5,120 nucleotides of DNA. Source: CAYVBJ01 sp964449075 (GTDB lineage: Bacteria; Bacteroidota; Rhodothermia; Balneolales; Balneolaceae). The DNA lies in assembly GCA_964449075.1 (NCBI GenBank), contig CAYVBJ010000112.1, positions 1-5,120 of the forward strand, read 5' to 3'. The notes under the pieces were generated by a model. The model made no database searches and was not told the DNA's origin. It was given only the letters and a program-made list of their open reading frames with translations. Position numbers and translations under genes: made by a program. Shown piece by piece: positions 1 to 5,120 of this stretch (the stretch's first letter is position 1; every line of letters starts with the position of its first letter).

Positions 1-69
1 GCCAATCAATCAGACGGGTCGGTTCTGAATGAGATTACGATTCAGCCGGAATCGCATCAAATGGTTTGA
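1..69 (+). CDS. C-terminal fragment of an unidentified protein
   Basis: Frame 1 is open from the left edge to a TGA at 67-69 and gives 22 residues ending ITIQPESHQMV. The other two forward frames and all three reverse frames contain stops in this stretch, so this is the only frame in which a gene could run in from the left. The ending, a beta-strand pattern with a proline and a serine before a short hydrophobic tail, is reminiscent of the C-terminal beta-sandwich of glycoside hydrolases. That hint is too short to name a family. The start and nearly all of the protein lie outside the window. The heptamer inverted repeat begins shortly after the stop. Confidence 0.5.
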   Translation, partial: ANQSDGSVLNEITIQPESHQMV

Positions 70-73
70 GGGA

Positions 74-143
74 AATTGAAAATTAAGAATTAAGAATTGA
101 GAATTAAGATTGATTTTGAATTATGAATTTTTAATTCTTAATT
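74..143. repeat. Heptamer tandem repeats in a long inverted arrangement
   Basis: Five direct 7-bp units of consensus AATTNAR run from 74 to 108 (AATTGAA, AATTAAG, AATTAAG, AATTGAG, AATTAAG). After a 7-base spacer, four units in the opposite orientation run from 116 to 143 (TTGAATT, ATGAATT, TTTAATT, CTTAATT). Positions 81-108 can pair with 116-143 in register, giving 23 Watson-Crick pairs and 2 G-U pairs out of 28. The outermost 13 bp (81-93 with 131-143) are a perfect inverted repeat. No T-run follows, so it is not a classic intrinsic terminator, although it could help end transcription from the upstream gene. The hairpin ends 6 bases before the ATG at 150. Confidence 0.8.
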
Positions 144-149
144 ATTTAC

Positions 150-1247
150 ATGTGGAATTTCTTCTTATTTACACTTTGCTTGTATCTCTTCTCTTGTTCG
201 CCTCATGAGAGGGACTCTGCACAAATTGATCTGAGTAGTATTCCATTGTCCGTTCCGGAACAAATTTTCCAAGCCGATCATGTCGATTCAGTATATTTTC
301 AATACCTGGCACCGAGAAGCCTGTCTGACTCTGAAGGAAATATTGTTCTGAATGATTGGGATAGCCCTTTTGTGTTAAAACTCAATAGAAATGGTGATCT
401 GATAGAAGTTATTGGCAGGAAAGGATCGGGTCCCGGTGAAATACAAAGAGCAGGATCAACGGCTTTTGACAAGGAACGGAACCTTTTCATTTTTGATGTT
501 GTCAGATCGCGGATAATAAAATTGTCTAATGAATTTGATCTTGTTCAGGAGTTTGAACCGCCCATTCTTGATAAGATGCAGCGAGTAACAGAAGTTTACG
601 CAACATCGGCCGACAGTTTACTTCTGTTGAAAATCACCTCAGGACTTTTCTTACGCGCTCAGAATGAGAAACCCAAAACTATTTTTGCTCTTTGGAATTT
701 AGAAACAGGATCTTTTGAACAAAAAGCGGAATACCCTGCAAAAGCATATGCAAGATTATTTGTAGACGGAAATATGCGCGGGGCAACACAAGTGCCTTTT
801 TCAGGAGATCTTCTTTATGATACATCACCTGACAAACAATCTCTCTTTGTCTATTGGTCTGAAGATAATCACATAACGGAACTTGATGTGATTACTTTTG
901 ATACCCTTCGTACAATCGACATACAGCTTCCGAAAGAGAGCGTCTCTTCTTCTGAAATTGATTCATTAAAGGAACTTTACCGGCCTGAACAATGGAGAAC
1001 CCTGCGAAAGATACTGCCCGCTGAGAAGGCTTTGGCAGAAGATATGATCATCGACCAAAAAGGCAGGTTCTGGATGAAATTAAATAACATAGGAAATCAT
1101 CAAGAATGGCTTGTCCTGAATAGAGACGGAACACCCGAAAAAATAGTTCAGTTACCCAAAGAGGGATCGATATCCCATGTCTCAGAATATCATATTGGAT
1201 TTCGCAATAATGAAACCAATTTTACACTATTTGAAGCAGTGAAATAA
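150..1247 (+). CDS. Probable lipoprotein, 6-bladed beta-propeller type
   Basis: This 365-residue protein opens with a hydrophobic segment (residues 3-15) and a lipobox-like LFSC with the acceptor cysteine at 16. It is therefore probably exported and lipid-anchored in the outer or inner membrane facing the periplasm. The n-region has no Lys or Arg, which is unusual for a signal peptide. The motif GRKGSGPGEI (89-98), followed by a blade-like strand NLFIFDVVRSRIIKL (111-125), is typical of the 6-bladed beta-propeller lipoproteins common in Bacteroidota and relatives. NHL-like repeats continue with DQKGRFWMKL and LVLNRDGTPEKIV near the C-terminus. Function is unknown; ligand binding or a scaffold role is only inferred. 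The ATG at 150 is chosen because an in-frame stop lies at 132-134 and no other Met occurs nearby. No Shine-Dalgarno sequence is visible. It converges with the cytochrome gene and is bordered on both sides by related heptamer repeats. Confidence 0.85.
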   Translation: MWNFFLFTLCLYLFSCSPHERDSAQIDLSSIPLSVPEQIFQADHVDSVYFQYLAPRSLSDSEGNIVLNDWDSPFVLKLNRNGDLIEVIGRKGSGPGEIQRAGSTAFDKERNLFIFDVVRSRIIKLSNEFDLVQEFEPPILDKMQRVTEVYATSADSLLLLKITSGLFLRAQNEKPKTIFALWNLETGSFEQKAEYPAKAYARLFVDGNMRGATQVPFSGDLLYDTSPDKQSLFVYWSEDNHITELDVITFDTLRTIDIQLPKESVSSSEIDSLKELYRPEQWRTLRKILPAEKALAEDMIIDQKGRFWMKLNNIGNHQEWLVLNRDGTPEKIVQLPKEGSISHVSEYHIGFRNNETNFTLFEAVK

Positions 1248-1274
1248 ATTCAAAATTCAGAATTTAGAATTTAG
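1247..1274. repeat. Second heptamer tandem repeat array
   Basis: Four consecutive 7-bp units, AATTCAA, AATTCAG, AATTTAG and AATTTAG, fit the same AATTNAR consensus as the array at 74-108 and have the same orientation. The first unit begins with the last base of the lipoprotein gene's stop codon. A partial AAT follows before the sequence changes to CCC. The array fills most of the 32-bp gap between the two convergent genes. A 6-bp palindrome with a single central base (1253-1265) lies inside it, but it is too tight to act as a hairpin terminator, and no other terminator is seen for either gene. Confidence 0.75.
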
Positions 1275-1279
1275 AATCC

Positions 1280-2167
1280 CTAAAGAGACTTCAAATACTC
1301 CCAAAGCAGATCGAATTCTTCTTCGGTCAGCTTGCCGAAAGCGGGCCAGGGCATAAACTGTTCATCGATATGGCGGCCTTCGGGTGTGATCCCCTTTTCC
1401 ATAGCGTCGATGAATTCCTGTTTTGTCCACTCACCCGCAATACCACTGCTGGTTAAATCAGGTGCCTCCGGCCAGTATGGCGGAACTCCGGGGATTCTGC
1501 CTCCTTTCAGTTTGTATCCATGACAGCCAACACAGGAAGATGCCACATATTTAGCACGAGCTCTTCTGCTGTCTGTTTCAAGTTGCGGCAGCTCAGACGG
1601 CCTTGTAATCTTGTTTGCGGGAAATAGCGCCAGTTCCCGATTTATAAAATAATAAATCCGAAGCGGGAAACTGAGTTCGGTTTCAGGCAGTTTTCTGTCC
1701 ACCGGCTCTGCACTTTTGATATATGCAATGAGAGCTTCAAGGTCTCTTTTGTGAATCACCTGAAATTTGTGAGACGGCATCATAATTACCGACTTGCCGT
1801 TTGGCTTAACTCCTTCACGGATCACACGCACCAGTTCAACATCTGAATAGCCTGAAACAGCACTGCCACGACCCGAAGTAAGATTGGGTGCTGCAATCAC
1901 TCCTGTTATCAGCCCCGATTCGATAATTCTGCCGCCCAGGTTTTGACCGTGACACTCAACACATCCCCTTATTGTAAACAGACGCCTTCCGTGTGCAATC
2001 GAAGCGCTATCTTCCGGAATTTCAATATCATATTCAGTAAGCGGGTAGGTTCGAAGCCGGTCTGATTCCGTGAGAAAAAAGATGGCCGAGAGTACGGCAA
2101 CGATTGCCAAAAGAGGAATAGCTATTAGTTGTACGGGCATTCTGCCGCCGCTCTGTTGGTCACTCAT
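1280..2167 (-). CDS. Membrane-anchored diheme c-type cytochrome
   Basis: This 295-residue protein has one N-terminal membrane segment (about residues 11-32) and two cytochrome c domains. The first heme-binding motif is CVECH (69-73) and the second CVGCH (212-216). Likely axial methionines are M129 or M130 in the MMPSHKF segment and M272 in FMPWPAF. Each domain ends with the usual helix (RDLEALIAYIKS at 141-152; EEEFDLLWEYLKSL at the C-terminus). The N-terminal segment lacks a clear cleavage site, so it probably stays as an anchor with the hemes in the periplasm, carrying electrons between a dehydrogenase or quinol complex and a terminal oxidase. The partner is not visible here. The ATG at 2167 has no good Shine-Dalgarno sequence. 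The gene starts 33 bp after the lysine aminotransferase stop on the same strand and could be the last gene of that transcript, or have its own promoter. Confidence 0.9.
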   Translation of the reverse strand: MSDQQSGGRMPVQLIAIPLLAIVAVLSAIFFLTESDRLRTYPLTEYDIEIPEDSASIAHGRRLFTIRGCVECHGQNLGGRIIESGLITGVIAAPNLTSGRGSAVSGYSDVELVRVIREGVKPNGKSVIMMPSHKFQVIHKRDLEALIAYIKSAEPVDRKLPETELSFPLRIYYFINRELALFPANKITRPSELPQLETDSRRARAKYVASSCVGCHGYKLKGGRIPGVPPYWPEAPDLTSSGIAGEWTKQEFIDAMEKGITPEGRHIDEQFMPWPAFGKLTEEEFDLLWEYLKSL

Positions 2168-2172
2168 CTCAA

Positions 2173-2181
2173 ATTATATCA
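2173..2181 (-). promoter_or_regulatory. Possible extended -10 promoter element upstream of the cytochrome gene
   Basis: On the minus strand the sequence reads TGATATAAT, a TGn extension directly joined to a perfect TATAAT, ending 5 bases before the cytochrome ATG. No -35 match lies 16-18 bases upstream. If used, transcription would start at or next to the start codon and give a leaderless mRNA, which would fit the missing ribosome binding site. Many Bacteroidota use a different -7 motif (TAnnTTTG), and AT-rich gaps produce such matches by chance, so this is only a candidate. Confidence 0.25.
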
Positions 2182-2200
2182 CAAGTAGTTATATGGATCT

Positions 2201-3568
2201 TCAGGTGTCATCCCCTGCAACCGGACACTCCTCCAATGCGTTCCGATAACTCTCTTCAATGATAGCAATTCCCTTATCAAGTTCTTCTTTTTGGATGGCA
2301 AGGTTCGGACGAAACCGTATGGTCCTGGTACCACAGCCAAGAATCAGTAATCCATTTTTACGGCACTCTTTGACCAATGCATTCCGGGCATGTGCCTCCG
2401 GTAAATCCATGGCACAAAACAGTCCACGACCGCGTGGATTCGACAGATATTCATGTTTTTCACACAAACCACGGATTTTATCCAACAGGTAGTCACCCGT
2501 TTCTGAAACGTGATCAACAAGGTTATCTTCTTCAATCACCTCAAGAATTCGTGTAAAGCGAACCATATCCACCAGGTTCCCTCCCCATGTAGAGTTGATT
2601 CTTGAAGAGACATGAAAACAGTTGGTTTCGATATCATCCACCCGTTCGCCTGCCAGTATGCCGCAAACCTGCGCCTTTTTACCGAATGCAAGGATATCCG
2701 GTTTTACAAAATGTTCATGAGCCCAGAATTTTCCTGTCAGGCCAACCCCGGTCTGTACCTCATCGTAGATCAACAGAGCTTCGTGCTCATCAGCGAGATC
2801 CCGCAGCGCCTGGTGGAACTCCGGCCTGAAATGGTTATCGCCTCCCTCCCCCTGGATCGGCTCCATAAGAATACAGGCGATATCATCCTTATAGATCTCA
2901 AAATATCTTTCCGCCTGCGCAATCGCCTGCTGTTCCATCTCTTTTACGTGATCCAGGTTTTTATCAGTAAGAGGGAATGTGATTGCCGGATTGATAATTC
3001 GCGGCCAATCAAATTTTGGGAAATACTTTGTTTTTTGCGGATCTGTATTGGTCAGAGACATGGTATAACCGCTTCTGCCATGAAAAGCGCGATCCAGATG
3101 CAAAACTTTATGGCCCTTTTCCGACCTGTATCCCTTCTTAAAATTCTTTTGAACTTTCCAGTCGAAAGCCACTTTCAACGCATTCTCTACAGCCAGGGCG
3201 CCACCCGAGATAAAAAAGGCATAGGGCATGTAATCCGGAATACCGACTCTCGAAAACGTCTTCATATAATCAGCAATCTCCTCCGTATATACATCTGAGT
3301 TAGAGGGCTTGTTAATTGCTACACGGCCCAATTTATCTACAAATTCCGGGTCACCGGCGAGCCTTGGATGGTTCATCCCCAGGGGATTTGATGCAAAAAA
3401 GGTGAAAAAATCGAGAAAATCCTTTCCTGTTCTGGCATCGTGAAGATACGCACCTTTGCTCTTCTTAAGATCAAGTACCATCTCATATCCATCTGCAAGA
3501 ATGTGTTTGTTTAAAACCTTATGCACATCCTCAGGCTGAACACCCTGCCGTTTTGTGATTGTATCCAT
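2201..3568 (-). CDS. lat: L-lysine 6-aminotransferase (lysine epsilon-aminotransferase)
   Basis: A PLP-dependent class III aminotransferase of 455 residues, close to the roughly 450 usual for this family. It transfers the epsilon-amino group of L-lysine to 2-oxoglutarate, giving glutamate and 2-aminoadipate 6-semialdehyde, which cyclises to piperideine-6-carboxylate. Family-specific stretches are clear: DFFTFFASNPLGMNHP (53-68), FISGGALAVENALK (119-132), AFHGRSGYTMSLTNTD (161-176), EPIQGEGGDNHFRPEF (236-251), IYDEVQTG (267-274), AFGKKAQVCG (294-303), INSTWGGN (324-331) and IRFRPNL (417-423). D269 should hold the PLP ring nitrogen, and the lysine pair 297-298 contains the Schiff-base lysine. 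The GKKAQVCG form separates it from ornithine and acetylornithine aminotransferases, which have GKALSGG or similar. The ATG at 3568 follows a strong Shine-Dalgarno sequence inside the end of the upstream gene, 2 bp away. No dehydrogenase for the semialdehyde product is in the window. A role in lysine catabolism is inferred. Confidence 0.93.
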   Translation of the reverse strand: MDTITKRQGVQPEDVHKVLNKHILADGYEMVLDLKKSKGAYLHDARTGKDFLDFFTFFASNPLGMNHPRLAGDPEFVDKLGRVAINKPSNSDVYTEEIADYMKTFSRVGIPDYMPYAFFISGGALAVENALKVAFDWKVQKNFKKGYRSEKGHKVLHLDRAFHGRSGYTMSLTNTDPQKTKYFPKFDWPRIINPAITFPLTDKNLDHVKEMEQQAIAQAERYFEIYKDDIACILMEPIQGEGGDNHFRPEFHQALRDLADEHEALLIYDEVQTGVGLTGKFWAHEHFVKPDILAFGKKAQVCGILAGERVDDIETNCFHVSSRINSTWGGNLVDMVRFTRILEVIEEDNLVDHVSETGDYLLDKIRGLCEKHEYLSNPRGRGLFCAMDLPEAHARNALVKECRKNGLLILGCGTRTIRFRPNLAIQKEELDKGIAIIEESYRNALEECPVAGDDT

Positions 3569-3570
3569 AG

Positions 3571-4869
3571 TTAAACTCCTCTTATTTCACTGTTTACTGT
3601 ATCCTTCTTATGGCTGAAACCAAGAATAGTTTCCGATATGATGCCCACACACTCCATCAACTGTTCCTCTGTAATAACAAGAGGTGGCGCAAACCGAATG
3701 ATATTGCCATGAGTCGGTTTAGCAAGAAGGCCATTTTCTTTAAAGGAAACACAAAGATCCCATGCAGTTGAGCTATCAGGCGAATCATTGATTTCAATCG
3801 CATTTAACAGACCCCTGCCTCTCACTTTTGAAATCAGGTCTGTTTTGTTACTTAATTTACGCAGTTCTTCACGCAATAGTTCGCCCAGTTTTCTGGCTTG
3901 GCCAATTAAATTGTCATTTTTTACCACTTCAAGGGCAGCAATTGCAACTTCAGTTCCCAGCGGGTTTCCTCCAAACGTGGAACCGTGCTGTCCCGGCTCC
4001 AGAACATTCATAATTTCAGAATCCGCTAATACAACTGAAACAGGGTAAACACCCCCTGATAATGCTTTTCCGAGAGTCAGAATATCCGGCTTAATATAAT
4101 TCTGCTGCCTTTCACACTCATTTTCGCAAGTACAGTCACCGCACACCGCAAGTAAGCTTCCTGTTCGTGCTATTCCGGTTTGTATCTCATCAGTAATAAA
4201 AAGGACATTTTTCTCCTTGCAAAGTGCGTGTGCTTTCTCGAGATAATCGTCATCCGGTACTATAACTCCGGCCTCGCCCTGAATTGGTTCTACAAGAAAT
4301 CCGGCTACATATTCATCCTCCAGGGCTTTTGATAAAGCTTCCAGGTCATTAAACGGAATTTCTATAAAACCGGGCGTAAACGGGCCAAAATCCTCTTTTG
4401 AATTTGGATCACTCGAAAATGAAATAATAGTTGTGGTTCGGCCGTGAAAATTATTTTCGCAGGTAATAATTTTGGCCTCTTTTTCAGGAATACCTTTTTT
4501 CTGATAAGCCCATTTCCTGCAAAGCTTCAGTGCCGTTTCCACCGCTTCTGCCCCGGTATTCATGGGCAGAACTTTTTCAAAACCGAACATATTGGCTACA
4601 TACTCTTCAAATTCCCCGAGCCGGTTATTGTAGAATGCCCGAGACGTAAGGGTAAGTGTCTCCGCCTGTTTTTTGAGAGCGTTTATAATATCCGGGTGGC
4701 AATGACCCTGGTTTACAGCTGAATATGCTGAAAGAAAATCAAAGTACCTGTTTCCTTCCGGATCCCACAAAAACACACCTTCACCCCTTGCAAGCACTAC
4801 CGGCAGCGGATGATAGTTGTAAGCTCCATATTTGTCCTCGAGTTCAATTGCTTTTTGAGATGTGACCAT
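3571..4869 (-). CDS. rocD: Ornithine aminotransferase (ornithine--oxo-acid transaminase)
   Basis: A PLP-dependent class III aminotransferase that moves the delta-amino group of L-ornithine to 2-oxoglutarate, yielding glutamate and glutamate-5-semialdehyde/pyrroline-5-carboxylate in arginine and ornithine breakdown or proline synthesis. The start at ATG 4869 gives 432 residues and aligns with the family beginning before KYGAYNYHPLPVVL; the frame also allows a TTG at 4908, adding 13 residues unlike the family. From the ATG: YFDFLSAYSAVNQGHCHP (42-59), NTGAEAVETALK (104-115), FHGR (141-144), EPIQGEAG (194-201), TDEIQTG (226-232) with PLP-binding D227, LGKALSGG (266-273) with Schiff-base K268, GSTFGGNPLG (296-305) and KPTHGNIIRFAPPL (384-397). 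The RTG..LLAV / KPTHG.IIRFAPPL pattern resembles eukaryotic-type ornithine aminotransferase more than acetylornithine enzymes. An extra segment of about 13 residues with four cysteines (243, 246, 248, 252) sits before the catalytic lysine. The gene is the first of the minus-strand cluster and ends 2 bp before lat. No Shine-Dalgarno sequence is seen at its start. Confidence 0.93.
   Translation of the reverse strand: MVTSQKAIELEDKYGAYNYHPLPVVLARGEGVFLWDPEGNRYFDFLSAYSAVNQGHCHPDIINALKKQAETLTLTSRAFYNNRLGEFEEYVANMFGFEKVLPMNTGAEAVETALKLCRKWAYQKKGIPEKEAKIITCENNFHGRTTTIISFSSDPNSKEDFGPFTPGFIEIPFNDLEALSKALEDEYVAGFLVEPIQGEAGVIVPDDDYLEKAHALCKEKNVLFITDEIQTGIARTGSLLAVCGDCTCENECERQQNYIKPDILTLGKALSGGVYPVSVVLADSEIMNVLEPGQHGSTFGGNPLGTEVAIAALEVVKNDNLIGQARKLGELLREELRKLSNKTDLISKVRGRGLLNAIEINDSPDSSTAWDLCVSFKENGLLAKPTHGNIIRFAPPLVITEEQLMECVGIISETILGFSHKKDTVNSEIRGV
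3576..3582 (-). promoter_or_regulatory. Strong ribosome binding site for lat
   Basis: The minus strand reads AGAGGAG, then 7 bases, then the ATG at 3568. This is the only strong Shine-Dalgarno sequence in front of a gene in the window. It lies within the last codons of the ornithine aminotransferase gene (Arg-Gly just before Val and the stop), so ribosomes finishing that gene pass directly over it. This supports translational coupling of the two aminotransferases. Confidence 0.8.
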
Positions 4870-5084
4870 TTGAAAAATAAACGCATTCCAGATTTCAGTT
4901 ATTACCAAAAGATAATGAAAACAAGCCTCTCGTTCGATGTCTATTTGTGGAAGTTTATTTCACATTACTCTTGACATCGGAGTGCAATAACCCTTATCTT
5001 TAAATCTGATTCATTACACATTTCAATGCGAAAACTTGAATCGCTTTATTGTAATGAAACAATTTTTTATTGAAAATTATATAT
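4870..5084. other. Intergenic region between the aminotransferase cluster and the right-edge element
   Basis: This 215-bp AT-rich stretch contains no convincing protein gene. It should hold the promoter of the minus-strand cluster, but neither a good TTGACA/TATAAT pair nor a clear TAnnTTTG motif with an upstream TTG could be placed on the minus strand. On the + strand there is a TTGACA-based promoter candidate. A 15-codon open frame at 5026-5073 has no ribosome binding site and is not called. No strong hairpin with a T-run was found. Confidence 0.6.
4971..5000 (+). promoter_or_regulatory. Candidate sigma70-like promoter reading toward the right edge
   Basis: A perfect TTGACA at 4971-4976 is followed after 18 bases by TATCTT (4995-5000), which matches TATAAT at 4 of 6 positions. 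It points toward the tRNA-like element starting at 5085, about 80 bases from the predicted transcription start. Stable RNA genes in this group often keep TTGACA-type promoters, which fits, but the -10 box is weak and the assignment is tentative. Confidence 0.35.
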
Positions 5085-5120
5085 CGCGGGGTGGAGCATC
5101 CGTCGGCTGACGGATCGCCG
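5085..5120 (+). tRNA. Partial initiator tRNA-like element with abnormal D-arm
   Basis: CGCGGGGTGGAGCA at 5085-5098 equals the first 14 bases of bacterial initiator tRNA-fMet: acceptor 5' strand CGCGGGG, TG, and D-stem GAGC with the initiator-type A at position 11. A normal gene would then have a short D-loop with GG and a closing GCTC. Here the sequence instead runs into ATCCGTC-GGCT-GACGGAT, a perfect 7-bp stem with a 4-base loop, then CGCCG at the edge. A D-stem could only be closed with GATC, leaving a G-A mismatch and a 15-base loop. It is either an odd tRNA-fMet gene or, perhaps more likely, a degenerate tRNA-derived repeat. The anticodon arm, T-arm and 3' end lie beyond the window. Confidence 0.4.
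5098..5115. repeat. Perfect 7-bp inverted repeat inside the tRNA-like element
   Basis: ATCCGTC at 5098-5104 pairs fully with GACGGAT at 5109-5115 around the loop GGCT. The GC-rich hairpin contrasts with the AT-rich intergenic DNA just to its left and replaces the expected tRNA D-arm. There is no T-run visible before the window ends, so a terminator cannot be judged. Confidence 0.8.

Noticed and set aside
74..143. Repeat array as a CRISPR
   Set aside because: The unit is 7 bp with no spacers, so it is a simple tandem repeat.
1253..1265. Palindrome AAATTC-A-GAATTT as a bidirectional terminator
   Set aside because: The single-base centre cannot form a stable RNA loop, the stem is only A-T rich and 6 bp long, and it is explained by the heptamer repeat.
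2612..3298. A 228-codon open frame on the + strand
   Set aside because: It lies wholly opposite the lysine aminotransferase gene, whose protein has clear family motifs throughout; the + strand translation shows no recognisable domain and no ribosome binding site.
4870..4908. Upstream TTG start adding 13 residues to the ornithine aminotransferase
   Set aside because: The extra residues (VITEIWNAFIFQ) are unlike the family N-terminus, and the ATG at 4869 sits at the expected distance before the KYGAYNYHPLP motif.
5026..5073. A 15-codon mini-ORF (MRKLESLYCNETIFY) downstream of the TTGACA promoter candidate
   Set aside because: No Shine-Dalgarno sequence, no hairpin pair or stop-start overlap suggesting a leader peptide, and open frames this short are common by chance.

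Overview
The window looks like a chromosomal stretch from a member of the Bacteroidota/Balneolota/Rhodothermota group. This is inferred from three things: an AT-leaning genome with AT-rich heptamer repeats between genes, a lipoprotein beta-propeller with the GxGPGE-type motif common in these phyla, and mostly weak Shine-Dalgarno signals. The assignment to phylum is a judgement, not a search result.

Layout: positions 1-69 hold the last 22 codons of an unidentified + strand gene. Positions 70-149 are an AT-rich intergenic region made of 7-bp repeats arranged as a long inverted repeat. A + strand gene at 150-1247 encodes a probable lipoprotein of the 6-bladed beta-propeller type. A second array of the same kind of heptamer covers its stop codon and fills the 32-bp gap to the convergent minus-strand genes. 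The minus strand then carries three genes, read from right to left: an ornithine aminotransferase (4869-3571), an L-lysine 6-aminotransferase (3568-2201) and a membrane-anchored diheme cytochrome c (2167-1280). The intergenic region 4870-5084 separates this cluster from what lies to the right. It has a sigma70-like promoter candidate on the + strand but no convincing one for the minus cluster. The last 36 bases (5085-5120) begin like an initiator tRNA and then turn into a perfect 7-bp hairpin where the D-arm should be; the window ends inside this element.

How the genes work together: the two aminotransferases are only 2 bp apart, and the strong ribosome binding site of the second lies inside the end of the first, so they are very likely co-transcribed and translationally coupled. 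Both move a terminal (delta or epsilon) amino group to 2-oxoglutarate. One gives glutamate-5-semialdehyde/pyrroline-5-carboxylate from ornithine; the other gives 2-aminoadipate-6-semialdehyde/piperideine-6-carboxylate from lysine. This points to a basic amino acid catabolic unit. The cytochrome follows by 33 bp on the same strand and may share the transcript, but no biochemical link is shown by the sequence.

No defence system, CRISPR array or transposase was seen. The points most worth a second look are the tRNA-like element at the right edge, the heptamer arrays around the lipoprotein gene, and a four-cysteine insertion next to the active-site lysine of the ornithine aminotransferase.
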